Shown here: positions 44,827-56,709 of the stretch, in pieces
How the letters are laid out: every line of letters starts with the position of its first letter
Position numbering within the stretch: position 1 is the stretch's first letter
Origin: Symsagittifera roscoffensis
Lineage: Eukaryota; Xenacoelomorpha; Acoela; Convolutidae
Length of the DNA: 64,000 nt
Reading direction: 5' to 3'
NCBI RefSeq assembly: GCF_963678635.1
Contig: NC_087069.1
Span: 55,410,928-55,474,927 of the forward strand
The notes under the pieces: generated by a model
The model's input: only the letters and a program-made list of their open reading frames with translations
The model's database searches: none
Told to the model about the DNA's origin: nothing
Translations under genes and position numbers: made by a program

Positions 44827-45420
44827 CCAGCGTAGCTTAAATGTTGGCAGCAGTAGACTAATTCCTAAATTTGAGCTATTTTTTATGATGAAAAGGCAAT
44901 AAAAGGAAATTACTCTCCAAAGGCGGCGGTCGTTTCTGGACAAAATATACCAAATGATAAAATTGTTGAATTTTGAAAAAAGAAAAAAGAAGTTGAAGGG
45001 ATTTTGCTGTAGAAAAGTGAAGATAGAGATAATTTGGTGTACTGAAGATATTGATAACGAACAATTACAGTTGAGAGTGTCTTCAACCACGGAAAAATAT
45101 TCGTTTTTCAAACTCTGTAATGAACGCTCGTGTTTGTCGAAAAGGTAAAGAAAGTTTCAAAGAAAGAACAAGAGTTAAATTTAAAAGGACAGTTTCATTT
45201 TTGGGAGCATCAACAAATCACTCGGTGCAATTCTACAAAACAAAAATTTGGAACAGTGAGCGATCTAAAAATAGATTATTATGAAAACTTATTTGACTAT
45301 TCGTTTGATTTCAAACAATTTGTGTTGAAAAATCATGGAGAGAAAAAGCCATTCATGTTTTAGCAAGCTATCAAAATACAAAAAAACTTCCGGTTGTTTA
45401 TTTGAAAATTTACCTCTTTC

Positions 45421-45480
45421 ATTCCTCGTTTTGATTGCCGTCGTATTTTCGTCGCGGAGCCAAGTCATGAACGCACTTGC
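45421..45480 (-). repeat. Inverted pair inside the Polinton, arm 1
   Basis: About 55 bases nearly identical, in reverse complement, to 46884-46940. The shared part keeps a coding sense in both: MTWLRDENTTAIKTRN here on the minus strand, MTWLPDENTTAIKTRN on the plus strand there. The neighbourhood (45530-45566, GCTACGCTCCTCGGGAACGCC) is also inverted at about 48516-48553. Confidence 0.75.
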
Positions 45481-45583
45481 TCTAGACGTAGAGACTTTCT
45501 TTCTCTCTGTTCATGGATGGCTACTAAGGCGTTGCTTGTCGCTACGCTCCTCGGGAACGCCTCCGCGGGTGTAGTAACATTTT

Positions 45584-46237
45584 TTAATACAAAAGAGCAA
45601 AAGAAAAACAATATTTAAAACTTGAGATTCTTCTCCATGATGATTTCACAAACAAAGTGTTTGTATCATTTTCGATACAACCATACCCACTTAAATTTAT
45701 TTCAATGGCTCTAGAAAACTCAGCAGCATTTTCACCATTCAAAATGTTTGTGAAGCGTTCAATTGTTAGGCTAGTAATCATGTCAGGAATTTGAACAAAA
45801 TTAGTCTGCGAGCCGAAGCAAACTGGAGGCAATCGACTGCAAACTGGAACACCACTAATATCTAGATTGTTGATAGAGTTATAGTTCACAGTTTTTTTCA
45901 ATTTTTCCATCAGAGGTCCAGACATTTGATACTTGGAGCAACTAAAAATTAAAAATTTGAATGTAGAGAGAAGGCAGAGGACGACGAAGGCTTTTGAAGT
46001 CACTTTGTTTAGTGTATTGGTAGACTCTTTTGTAACTTCAACCAGCACATGGTAATGTTTTTCGTTGTCAATCGAGTGATTGCAAAAATCCGATTTATTC
46101 GAGTGGGAGGATACCGCATCTCTTGCATTTGAAGCGAAGCCGGAGAAATTGGGTTCATGATTCAAGCTGAAAACTTTGTAATTTTTACGGAATTGTTTGA
46201 AATAATCAGGGGATTGCTCATACATTGCTTCAACCAT
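45584..46237 (-). CDS. Hypothetical 217-codon ORF inside the Polinton
   Basis: The longest non-repeat single-frame ORF of the window, starting ATG (MVEAMYEQSPDYFKQFRKNY). It has a Cys-containing hydrophobic stretch at residues about 82-100 (AFVVLCLLSTFKFLIFSC) that could be a membrane helix, and a Cys/Pro patch (GVPVCSRLPPVCFGS). No match to integrase, ATPase, protease, capsid or polymerase motifs was seen. It may be a cargo or fast-evolving Polinton protein, or chance in a low-GC region. It lies between the two inverted arms at 45421 and 46884, oriented opposite to the polymerase. Confidence 0.35.
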   Translation of the reverse strand: MVEAMYEQSPDYFKQFRKNYKVFSLNHEPNFSGFASNARDAVSSHSNKSDFCNHSIDNEKHYHVLVEVTKESTNTLNKVTSKAFVVLCLLSTFKFLIFSCSKYQMSGPLMEKLKKTVNYNSINNLDISGVPVCSRLPPVCFGSQTNFVQIPDMITSLTIERFTNILNGENAAEFSRAIEINLSGYGCIENDTNTLFVKSSWRRISSFKYCFSFALLY

Positions 46238-46883
46238 GGCTTTGTAGTTTCAATTAATTAACGAGTTACTAATGTTACCTAACCCGACAGTTATCATCTT
46301 TTTTACTTTTGCATTCCTTTCCCGAGCATGAAAACTCTTTAGGTTTGCTTTGTTTTTTTTCTAAAACAAAGCAAATCTAGTTTTTCAGTCACGTTGGATA
46401 TTTTTCGTCAATCTATTGATTTTTGCGTAGTTGTCCGCCAAGGACTTGAATTCACCGGTTGATAAGTTTTTTCCCCTGTAGATACTTGAAAATTCCCTCT
46501 TCGTCTTTTTTTGTACAATTTGATAGTTATATAAGTACGAGTACTCTAACTAAACGTTTACCATTCGAAGATATATCCCAAAAATCATCGAAATAGTCAA
46601 CATCGGTTTCAAGAGAAGCGTGCATTATAAATAATTTTTAGTGTGGAATGTTGAAGAAGGACTGATAACAGTATACAAAACAGATCATGCGCTCCCAAAA
46701 TTAAAATGTATATGACAACTTTACGGGCCTGTTAAGCCGTAATGTTAAAACCTAAACATCAAGGATATAATATCGTTAACGATAAACGACAATTTATATG
46801 GGTATTCAGTTGCTTTTTCCCCGGGTATACTCTAAAAACGATTGCAGTCATCCATGAACACAGAGAGAGAGAACGCCTCCTCG

Positions 46884-46940
46884 TCATGACTTGGCTCCCG
46901 GACGAAAATACGACGGCAATCAAAACGAGGAATGGACTAC
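46884..46940 (+). repeat. Inverted pair inside the Polinton, arm 2
   Basis: Partner of 45421-45480. A plus-strand frame runs through it (ERERLLVMTWLPDENTTAIK) and continues into coding-like but frame-shifted segments to about 47484; those are not recognised. Confidence 0.7.
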
Positions 46941-47006
46941 AAAAAGTCATATATTGCTACCGTATAGTATATTGTCATAACTTCCTTCCTGATCAACCCA
47001 TCTACT

Positions 47007-47484
47007 TTGACAGAATCGAAAAAAATGAACGAGAGTTGCACTATTATTGAGAGCTATCCGGCATTAGTAAAAACTGAGACAAACGACACAATCTCGCTCG
47101 AGCAGTCACCCAGAAAAATTCTCTTCGCGTATCATTGGGAGTCAATCCCGTTGTATGAAAATCATCAGCAGAGATGTACTTGTGCTCATGCAGAGAGTGA
47201 AGCGATATTCCGACAGCAATGTCTCCCGAGTCGTTTGTTATGGGATCAGTTACAACTCCAGAACAATTATTTCCTATTCAGATGCTTGGACGACAGAGAA
47301 TGCCGAGACAACTGATCTAGTCACCCCAGATTTAGTTCAAGAAACGCCTCCAAATGCAGCTTTCTATGCCCCAAAAAGGAAAAAATACAGTTTCGAGAGT
47401 TATAATAACTTGAACAAACATTTTTCTTTTGTTTCATTTCTTATTCCACAGGTTTCGTATTTTCATTTTTGTTTGTGTTTTTAA
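47007..47484 (+). pseudogene. Unrecognised coding-like remnant in the Polinton
   Basis: Two overlapping frames (47007-47315 and 47155-47484) look as if one protein was split by a frameshift. The first has ISLEQSPRKILFAYHWES, the second ENAETTDLVTPDLVQETPPN. No family recognised. 46241-46740 and 47485-49020 around it are AT-rich with nothing supported. Confidence 0.25.
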
Positions 47485-49326
47485 ACTTGTATCGACATGA
47501 CCATGTGTATATTGTTTCTCTCAGATTTTATCTCGCCTAGTACAACAATTAATTGCTCTTGAAGTTTTCAGCAAAATGTTAGAACAAAACTTAAAAAAAG
47601 TTGAAATCGAGAATAATTTTACGCCAAAAGTGTTGTTTAGGAAAGATTAAGAGGTGAAGAGACATAGCAAAGTCTCAAAAAGATGATGCAATTGCGGTTC
47701 ACTGAAGAGAAGTGTAGATATTTTTGAGTATTTTGCTTTCTTTTCAAAAGAAAGATAAATGTGGAAGGGTCCAACAGTTTCAAGTTGGTAGTCCAACCAT
47801 TTTTTGGCTTTTTTTCAAACACTCTCTGATCTCTCTCTCTCTCTATCATAATACTTTGTGTCCGCTGGGTTCAGCCAGGTTTTATGCAAAGTAACAAAGA
47901 GTGTTTTAAGCCAAAAATTTGCCTTTTATTACGTTTACATACAATGCTTTGCGTTGTAACTGATATTTTTTGGTAAAAAACGTGAAAAACTGATAATTCA
48001 TTTTGTTTTTCAAAAATGAACATAACCCTTAACACTGCTCAGAAAATTTTGGCAAGTTGATTGATGTTAGTTTGAATATATTTGGAGACACAAAATTTTT
48101 CATCAATTATTTTTTACACAAAAATCAGATGTTCTTAGAAAATTACAATTTTTAAGCGTCTACTCGCATTGATTTGACTATAATCCTTTTTTAATTTCCA
48201 CGCATGGTTGCCCTAATGTGGTATCAGATAGCTTCTAAAAGTTCATATCACATATTTAAACGAATATAAAATGAGAATTAAAACTTTACGGTAGAAATGA
48301 CGGAAAAAACTTTTTTACGGTAAAAAATACAGAAAATAATTATGTTTTTTTTTCAAGTTTTGAACACGACCAAAAGAATTGTGCTCGAGATCAAATAATT
48401 TTTACTGGTTTCATTTCAATTTTTTTTAGAATTTTTTTTTCGGCAAAATGAAAAAGATGAGGTTTTTCTTTAGTTTGGTAAGAAACCATTATTTTTTCAC
48501 TTGATTTTCCAAAATGGGAGGCATTCCCGAGGAGCGTAGCAACGAGCAACGTCAGGATAGGTATTGCCCCTTAAATCAAACGGGCATATCTTAGAATTTC
48601 GAAGGGCTTGACTTAAAATTTTTCTCGGTACACTGAATCACATGAAATAAACTTTGAATTCGATATCTTGTAAACGTATTCAAATGACAATCTATGCTTA
48701 TCATGCATCTGCAACTATCGAAATATCCAAGTTGCAAAATTTTTTGCAGTTACTATCCCATATATAACTAAATGATACAGTTTTGGGCTTCATTTTCTGC
48801 ACAATTTATCTCACATTTTTTTAATTTCTATTTATGCAAACCAAGAAGTCAATTGAAATCATTAAAAAAATACTGTTCCGCAGTTTAAATAAGTCAGAAA
48901 ACTTTAGGCTCAATATGAATCGTTATAAACTTTAAATACTGTAATTTACTACTGAAATGTTAATTGAAAGTCTAAACCAGTCCCAAAAGTGCCAAATCTT
49001 AAAATAAAATTTATCGCTACCCCTTGAAATTAACAGCAAAAATTGAGGCGGTAAATGAATCAGTTTTTGAATATACAAAACCCTTGCACCTGGACGAGGT
49101 GAAGAGACATAGACAGTTTAAAAGTGTAATGATCCCTGTTTTTGAAAAACAAATTATTTATTGTCAAAATCACGGTGAAGAATACCTCTCGTTAATAGCT
49201 TCTACTTGTCCTTACTTGCAAAACTCTTAGTTTTCAGTCCTAGTCACTTATTGTTTTTGCTTCTTCAAAACCAGTTCTACTTCGATCTTGAAGATTTCCT
49301 GAATTACTCAATATCTTCAACATACA

Positions 49327-49461
49327 ATGCTGAACTCTACTTCTATCGCGACACTTGTTCCTTGCCAGCTGTGCGGAAAAACATTGAGCTATAAAAGGAA
49401 CTTGAGAAGACATGTGCAAAAAAGTTCTCAAGAACCTTCCTCCGCCTCCACCTCAATTTGA
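49327..49461 (+). CDS. Zinc-finger-like peptide just upstream of the polymerase remnant
   Basis: A 44-codon frame from ATG to TGA containing CQLCGKTLSYKRNLRRHVQK: a C2H2 finger's two Cys, hydrophobic Leu and first His at the usual spacing, with the second His missing. Single C2H2 fingers before family B polymerase domains are common in animal Polinton-encoded proteins (recalled), so this is probably the N-terminal finger of the broken polymerase reading frame. Confidence 0.45.
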   Translation: MLNSTSIATLVPCQLCGKTLSYKRNLRRHVQKSSQEPSSASTSI

Positions 49462-49476
49462 TTGCGATGATTTTTA

Positions 49477-51271
49477 GGTAACCTTTCCGGAGACGCCTAT
49501 CTAAAAGTTTGCAAGCCCGACCCGAAACGCTTAATGGACCGTGAACAGCCGGACCTTGTGCAGCGAATGATATGAGGAGCCCCTCGTCGGTTTACGCGTG
49601 ACAATTTTACAAAGCAAACAAAAAATATCGATAGTTTTTAGCTCTCAGAACTATTAAGCTACATCCTCAATATTGACACAAACATTTTGTACGGGGGATT
49701 ATTAATGAAATACTGCCTTTAGCCATACGATTTTTCAATAGTTGAAAAAAAGATTAGAAAACATACTGTTCACCAGCGAAACCTCAGAGTGGGGTTATCT
49801 AGTTGAAGTCAATTTGACCCTAGCCGAAGAGCTTCATAACTTATTTGCTGATTACGCTCTTGTTTTTTCTCGTGAAGTAGTGGCATCGGTGCAATGAGCA
49901 ACGAGCAAGTCGACATCCATGTAAAATTGGAAATCACCACGCTGCCAAAGGTGCCAAAGCTTCTGCAGACTTAACGTCCTAAAGAAGGCTATGTTTTGTC
50001 TTACTTTAATCTAAAAATGTACCATAAGTTGTGGTTGAAAATAACTCACCTCGGAAAAGTTCTTCAGTTCCGCCAAAGTCACTGGATGGCACCCTTTGTC
50101 GGCCTCAACACCCGCTTGCGTAAGACTGACGTAAACGAATTCCAGGAGAACTTTTACAAACTAATTGTTAATTCAGCATTCGGTAAAAGATTGGAGTCCA
50201 AGTTAGAAAGAAAGAAGCTGGAGGTTGTAAGGAATGATAGAGAACTTCTTCAAAAAACAGCTCTGAGTATAATTAAGAGCTTTCATATAATTTACGATCA
50301 ATTAACCACAATCAGCTTCCACTTAGAAAAATTTTAGGGACAAACCTATGGTAATTGGTGCTACCGTCTTAGACATCGCCAAGCGTTCATGTTTCAATTT
50401 GAAGAAAAATGAAAACGAAAAATGAAAACAAAGAAAAATGAAAACGAATCTCATTCTGGAAATATTATACTCCAACATGGATAGTTTTAATTATGCTATA
50501 AAAACTGACGACGTTTACCAATTCTTAGAGAAAAAAAAGCTGATTTTGACTTTTCAAATTCTGATTAGGACCATTTCCTGTTCGACGATACCAACAGGAA
50601 GTCGTGCTAAATTTTAAAGACGAGACTGGTGGGAAGCCGATCAAAGAATTCATCGTCCTAAAGCCGAAAATTTATTCGGTCCTACCTAATGGTAAACAAA
50701 ATCCCAACTTAAGCCACCCCTTCATCCCCATTCCTACATTTTTACAGAAAAAAAGTACCACAACCACCACCAACCTCCCTCCCTCCCCCCTTAATTTGGC
50801 TGACTTTGGCAACGTTTTACCAAGTGACCCAAATGTTGAAGTATCTGAAAACAAATTTCTTCCCTTTTCCTCTTTTTTAATCATAATTTAGAGTCTTTTG
50901 CTCTTTGGTAGAAATGAATGAAACTTTGTTCGGTATAAATTCGTTTGCTGAAATGAATTGAAACTGTCCCCTGCCTTGTAGAAAATCATAATAACTTTCC
51001 TTCTGCTGAAAAGGCACCCGAAAATTGAGTGCAAAGGGAATAAAACGGAGTGCACAGCGAGAACTGGTCCAAAAACCCTCAGGGACACAGTATTCACAGG
51101 AAAAACAAGGAGAGTGTACAACTATTTATAGTTTCGAAAGGTCACACTCATTTCACAGTGAAACTAAACAAACTTGCTTCATCACAATTCGACTCAGTAC
51201 GTTTTCTACGTTTCGACGGGATTTCGACAGTTCCCTTTGGCCATAAAACCGCCGAAGAAATGCATTTTTAG
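49477..51271 (+). pseudogene. Polinton protein-primed DNA polymerase B, broken
   Basis: Plus-strand fragments in family order: GDAYLKVCKPDPKRLMDREQ, then ILNIDTNILYGG (the DxxxLYP/G motif region), VKLEITTLPKVPKLLQT, then the one long open block 49996-50337 with GKVLQFRQSHWMAPFVGLNT and FYKLIVNSAFGKRLESK (KxxxNSxFGK motif), the palm motif region LYSNMDSFNYAIKTDD, then LNFKDETGGKPIKEFIVLKP and C-terminal AKGIKRSA and DSVRFLRFDGISTVPFGH. Several frameshifts and stops, and the expected DTD palm motif reads NMD, so catalysis is lost. The family replicates linear elements from a protein primer. Confidence 0.85.
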
Positions 51272-51912
51272 AAATATTTACGCGGACATCGAATGTGCCA
51301 ACTCATACAAGGAAGATGATAACAGCTCGCCCAAATTTCAACTTCCGGATTGGGGATTTTTACAACGTCCCTACTCAGAAACAGAGCTGCGAAAAGAAGA
51401 AGCTTCTAGTAGCTGAAACCGTGAACGTCTACTGTAAATAATCCATTTATTTTATCTAAAGCGTCAGAAGAAAGACCATGTTAAAACAGCGAAAAGAAAA
51501 CCAAAACAATAAATATTTTATTCTGAAACATATATTTTGAGTTGATTTTTACAGCTCGTCCTTTTTTTACTTTAGCTTAAACTTGTTTTGGTTTTTACCA
51601 ATTTACCGCTAATAAAAAATTCCTATTGGGCTCAGTAACTGTTTCAACATAAATAGCTTCAGGCAAACTAAATAGTTGACGCAAACAAAGTGTTAGTTCA
51701 AACAAATGTGTTAAATCATTCGGCTCAGCTTTAATAACAAATTGTAATTAGCATGAAAACTCTTTGACGAAAAAAAGAAAGCCAGGAAATGACATCCACA
51801 TAAAACTAGGACAAAAACGAAAAATTCAGGATTAAGGACGGTTAAATTTAGTTATTGCGGGAAATGGGACCGCTTTAAAGGCAATTAGAAAGAATTGTTG
51901 TAACGGATCCGG

Positions 51913-52110
51913 GTTGTTAAGCTCAGCTTAACAAGATCCTAGGAAGGGGTTCTTTTACTTTAGGGGTGGTAAAACGTCCATTCACAAAATCCTAGGATAG
52001 GGGTCCTCCAAAAAATTAAGGACTCCTTTCCTAGCGCGTTACGTGAGGACCACCCTCCTCCCCCTTAGGAAGGACCCCCCTTAGGATCCGGTACACGATA
52101 CAATACTACT
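51913..52110 (-). repeat. Right terminal inverted repeat of the Polinton
   Basis: Inverted partner of 43563-43768, ending CAATACTACT immediately before the target duplicate TGTGTT. Contains the same CCTAGGAT motifs. Confidence 0.85.
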
Positions 52111-52116
52111 TGTGTT

Positions 52117-53480
52117 GTAGTTTTCAGAGGGGGTGAAAACTGGAAAAGAAAGCTCATAGTTTATCTGAATTTTGGGCATACAACAGTATGCGGCTCTTCC
52201 CCCCACCTCTCACGAGCTTCAATGTTGTGCCCGGGTCGAGATCCCGCTCAAAAACCGCTCAAAATGTAACAGAGGCTTTCAAAAGTTGAACATGAAGACT
52301 AAACGTATTAGCCGTGACCTTTTTAGTCCGCATGGAATTTCAATACAGACGGACAATTTGAACCAAATAATTACCTGTAAGAATTCGCAGGTCCGTGAAA
52401 GGAACAATAGCCCTACTTGCACGCAAAAAAAAGAAGGAAAAATTTTCCCTTCAACTCACATGAGCAGTTTTTTTTTGTGGTGACACTAGGTATTTACAAG
52501 ATAATTTACCAGAATATGTTCGTCATGACCGAATAAGTCCACAGACCATCTTTTGAAACAATTGGACCAGTTCAAAGAAAAAAAAATGCTCCTACTCTTT
52601 TTCCCAACCTGAGAACTTTTACAAACAGTTTTTTGTTCACAGCGTACAAAGGATAAAAAGCGTAAGATTGGAAGACATTTGGTCTTCAAACTTACCCTTT
52701 TGTAAAACACTCTTATTAGTCCATAAATTTGATATTTATGTGAAAGAGTGAGGGGGAGTGAAGCACCGCCAAAAATTTTTTTTGTAAAATATCGCAAATG
52801 GAGGGAAAATGAGAAAAAGCCAAAAAAAACTGTGGTCTCTACCATTTCGTATTTACTGCCAGTTTTTTTATTTTCGAATGTTTTCAATTATCTAAGTACC
52901 ATAAAAGTTAGCATATGAGCTCATAACTTCAATACATACATAGCTGGCCTTATAGACAACTTCCTGAAAGCGATAGTTTTTCTGTAAAACTTGAAAACTT
53001 GAATTATAAGTCAGATGTGTAATATACTAAATGAGTTTTTGCCGAATAGTATAAAATTATATTTAACAGCCCCTTTATCTAATATGACCCCTCCATGCAT
53101 AAAGACACAGGCAAGAGGGGTTCCAGTACTTCCAAAAACGGATTAAGATTGGTTTCAGTATAAAAAAATACGAAGACTAAGAAGAAAAAACTCAGGTTGA
53201 TTTGAAGCAAATTGAAATTGATGTGAGCTGATCAAAAAAACATGCTAAAAAAAACTTTCTCATATCGGTCTTATGTTGACGCAAATTCATCTTTTCCAGT
53301 TTTCATTTGTCTTTGTTTTTAGGGGATTCTAACAGATTTTTTTGATTTTTTCTTTCGCATTTGTTGAAGTGGGTTTGGCATTTATTTTTGCCCAAACTTT
53401 TTCTTTTTTTTTATCTTTGACCCTCGCTATGAAAATATCGTAGTGTCTGATAACATTTTGAAAAAAATTTTAAGTTTTTC
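52117..53480. other. Intergenic DNA right of the Polinton
   Basis: AT-rich. A 133-codon minus-strand frame (52486-52887) and a 103-codon plus-strand frame (52172-52483) have no recognisable motifs and are treated as chance. No RNA gene or element seen. Confidence 0.45.
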
Positions 53481-53489
53481 AGCGTTTCG

Positions 53490-53945
53490 CTGCATATTTT
53501 TGAGCTCAAAATTTTGAATTGACTGTTCTCTCGATTTGTTACATGGGTTTTTGCTCTAATTCTGATTTAAATAGATGGTTTTTGACAATGTTATTGCAAG
53601 TTTTTGAGCTCGGAATCTGATTTACTAATCGACATTTGATTTTAAACATAGGTTACAGCCAAAATCTGATTAATGTTGATATGATTTCTTTGATTCAATT
53701 GCACTCTTTTTTATCTTGAAACTTGTTTTATATTGATCATTTTGTTTGATTGATGATTTAAATGGACTGATGCTTTTTTATTGAATTAAATGCAAAATTT
53801 TGAGCACAAAGTTTGATTGTTATTGGACAGTTTGTTCATTGTATGCATAAATTTTTGCTCAAAGTCAGGTTTAAACTGACGGTTTTCTCTGATTTCATTG
53901 CATAATTTTGAGTTTGCAGCCTGATTTATAATAAATAATAATCTG
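53490..53945. repeat. Diverged short tandem repeat, unit about 50-55 bp
   Basis: Variants of TTGCATAATTTTGAGCTCAA followed by TCTGATTTAAATNGA and GGTTTT recur at about 53491, 53540, 53595, 53792, 53843 and 53900. Heavily diverged; a weak further copy is near 54300. Confidence 0.5.
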
Positions 53946-54028
53946 TTCCTGCAATTCGCAAAGGAGCTAGCAGTACGCCTGAACATTCCTATTGAGGATA
54001 GCCCGTTTATATTATCTCCCCACATTCC

Positions 54029-54115
54029 AAACTGTTATTTTGTTGAGTGAAGCTCTTTTTTGCGACTCGAAGCCATTTTTTTGCGTCTAGAACTTTCACG
54101 TGGTACCACTATTGC
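54029..54115. repeat. Element end related to the flank of the CEP135 intron foldback
   Basis: Matches 24915-24998 in reverse complement: CTGTTATTTTGTTNAGNGAA, GCTCTTTTTTGCGACTC and GCGTCTAGAACTTTCACGTG occur in order. It shows that the foldback family extends past its inverted arms. The rest of the element is absent. Confidence 0.75.
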
Positions 54116-54196
54116 AGCCGAAATTAGTCAGGCTGTGATAGACCTGAAGCTAGAGGTCAAGTAACAGCTCATCCTCTCAGACTAACAATGCCATGT

Positions 54197-54262
54197 CATG
54201 GGGTCGAATTTAAGATCTGACAATTTCAAAGTGAACGCCTTACCACTATGCTAAGTTTCCTC
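54197..54262 (-). repeat. tRNA-like sequence
   Basis: Minus strand: TTAGCATAGTGGTAAGGCG (A-box-like) and AAATTCGACCCC (B-box-like), 40 bases apart. Stem pairing is weak. It is the clearest A-box of the tRNA-like set. Confidence 0.45.
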
Positions 54263-54269
54263 TATACCA

Positions 54270-56543
54270 TTTATATAGACCATTTGCCTGATTTCTTACA
54301 TAGATTTTGCTTGAATTCTGATTTTCATTGATAATACTGATAAAAAAATTAATTAATAGTCTTAATATTAATAATATAATATAAAATATTATTGTCATGG
54401 TTTTAAATAAAATGTTGTATACCAAATTTTAGCAAAAAATTGACTTCAATTGTTTTAAAATATAATTTTTAGACAATAAAAGTGATCAAGAGCCGTTCAA
54501 AATGAATTCATATGCATTTTAGCGAGATTCAGATGGATTTAAGTAAGATTTGGATGAATTTAGGGGAATATGATTCCTTATTTTTACATGTTTAATTGAT
54601 TTAGATTGATTTAAAGTCAATTTAAATGGACCCAAAATCATTTTTGTCAGTGCGGGTTATGTAGCGATGAAATCAAAGCTTCTTGTATACTTGCTGTCGG
54701 AAAAGCACGATGAGAAACTAAAACAAGCAGTTATCGATCTGTAGATAGCAACTGGTTTTATAATTGAAATTACCACCTGGCATGAAACTGTTTAATCAAG
54801 CCGATTGTCAGATTTTGGCATGTACTTACAGAGCTTCGAGCTTTTCTCTCTCGGCACAATATTATGCACTCAAAATCAAAAATTAAGCTCAGAAATAATG
54901 AATGACAATTTTGAATTGCTTCAAAAACAGCAGAAAAAATACAATCGTCTCTCTGTTTAACTCATAATAACGTGCATGCGCAAATATATTTGTTTATATG
55001 CAAAAAGTTCATTTTTAACTGCATTTAAAAGTGTATTTTGATGTTGTTTTGTTAGTACATCAATTTGTCGCCCCTGGTTTTCAAAAAAAGAGAAACATTT
55101 TTTGCTTCAATTGGTATTGATTTTATATTCATTTCAATTCATACGATTGAAACATCGTTATATCTGTTTGGAAAAGCTGAGCTTATGAACAAAATTGTGT
55201 CAAAATAGTGTTTGAAAACAGACCAGAAATTGAAACAAGTAAATTTATCATAAATTGATTGCACTTGACATAAAGAAGTGGTTATTTGGACAATGGGGGA
55301 TCCGAATGACATGGACACATACCTCATCCCTTCGGAAGCAGGTTCGTCTTCCATTTACACTGAAATCATCTTTGTTCAACACTTTATCTCATAATCTGCC
55401 TTAACTTCGGGTGGTTGCAAGAAAGCTGGCGCAAACGATGCTAACTTTCCATTAACCTGGTCAAGATTTTGAATATTTACGTCCAGAGAAAAAGTGGGAA
55501 TAATTTGAATTTTCTATGCATTCCCAACAGTTATCAAAGTTTTTATTGGAAAAGCAGAAAACAATCCATGGACAATCGGATTAGTCCCAGCTTGAGAAAA
55601 CGGTTCGATGTTTCCGATTCATGCATGGATTGTTGTCTCATGATTCAATTTCTTCGAACCAAGTTTAGGTATAGTCAGAAGATTAATTTAAGGATTTGGT
55701 TGCGAAATATCACATTTTTCCAGTTGCCATAATTAGTAAATTGTACCTATTTTGTAATTATGTAGTTTTTGTGTAGCGAGTTACGAAGGTAGTTAAGAAT
55801 GGGCGTGAAAACCAGGTTGTTCCCATTGCCACTTCTTTGATTTCCTCTCAATCAGTTTCCTCCGTTTATCCTTTTTAGACTATTCCCCGGTTGAGGTAAT
55901 CGACTTATGTTTCGACTTTGAAGGTCGAGCAAGTGCAGTTTTGCCACTGAAATTCCGCGGTCGAGAACTAATTTTAAGTCGAGCACAAAATCCAAACATA
56001 CCCAATCTATGACATCCTTATGCAATTTTGAATAATTTGAGCGACGTTGTCATATATATCGCTTGCTGATGATTCATTTGTTGTTAAATCATTACCATGA
56101 TAATTTGAAAATATTGCATTAGCGGCTTTTACACAAAACAAATTTGTATAGACGAACTGAAACTTGAGCCTTTGAAAGGGCAAAATTAGCGGAAGTTTTG
56201 GAAACTCCACTAAGACCGAGGCTCCAATTTCCTAGGCTCCGCTGTATCAAAAACTCAAAGTTTCTAACTGGCATCTATCTCATTGTTTTGGTTCAAATAG
56301 TCAGTTATATGAAGTAAAGTTTCTAAGTAGCTTTCTACTCTAAAACTTCTACTCGCTTTTCTACTATGTAGTAAAATCTAATATTATTTTGTACTAGTGG
56401 TATACCCTCAAGCTAGAAGTATTTTTGAGAGCTGGCTCGCAAATAACTTCCAGACTGTCAATTCGAAATGTTTCAAAAGATTATGTTTCAGAAGCATGTT
56501 TGTTGTAGCAAAGAAAAAGATTATGTTGTCGATTTCTCAATAC
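54270..56543. other. Intergenic DNA with weak GATTTA-rich repetition
   Basis: AT-rich. About 54530-54640 has short GATTTAGATGGA-like repetition. About 55880-55990 resembles the TCGA-rich minisatellite at the window's right end (TTTCGACTTTGAAGGTCGAGC). No gene supported; the short frames (87 codons at 55469) lack motifs. Confidence 0.45.
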
Positions 56544-56709
56544 AAAAGTGCGCCTAAAAACTGATCTAAGCAGTGGTATAGAAAAAAATTTGGCTTGATT
56601 GCAGTTTTTTCTACCGCGGGAGCTCTTGATCTGGAAAATCCTATAAATATCCCAAGTGACTTTTTCTTGATGTAAAACTTGCAGTAGCATCTCGCAATTA
56701 ATAAAATAA

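Larger units (their letters stand above)
43563..52110 (+). mobile_element. Shortened Polinton/Maverick DNA transposon
   Basis: Ends in inverted AGTAGTATTG (43563-43572) and CAATACTACT (52101-52110), flanked on both sides by the perfect 6-bp duplication TGTGTT (43557-43562; 52111-52116). Known Polintons have 5'-AG ends, 6-bp duplications and a protein-primed family B DNA polymerase; here a broken polymerase lies near the right end. At 8.5 kb it is about half the usual 15-20 kb, and no integrase, packaging ATPase, protease or capsid gene could be recognised, so it is internally deleted and dead. It also contains a satellite-like block and a direct duplication of its subterminal region. Confidence 0.88.

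Noticed and set aside
45584-46237. Polinton integrase or packaging ATPase
   Set aside because: No DDE spacing, HHCC finger or Walker A motif (GxxGxGKS/T) is visible in the ORF.
52486-52887. 133-codon minus-strand frame right of the Polinton
   Set aside because: Low-complexity Phe/Lys composition as expected from AT-rich DNA, no motif, outside the element's ends.
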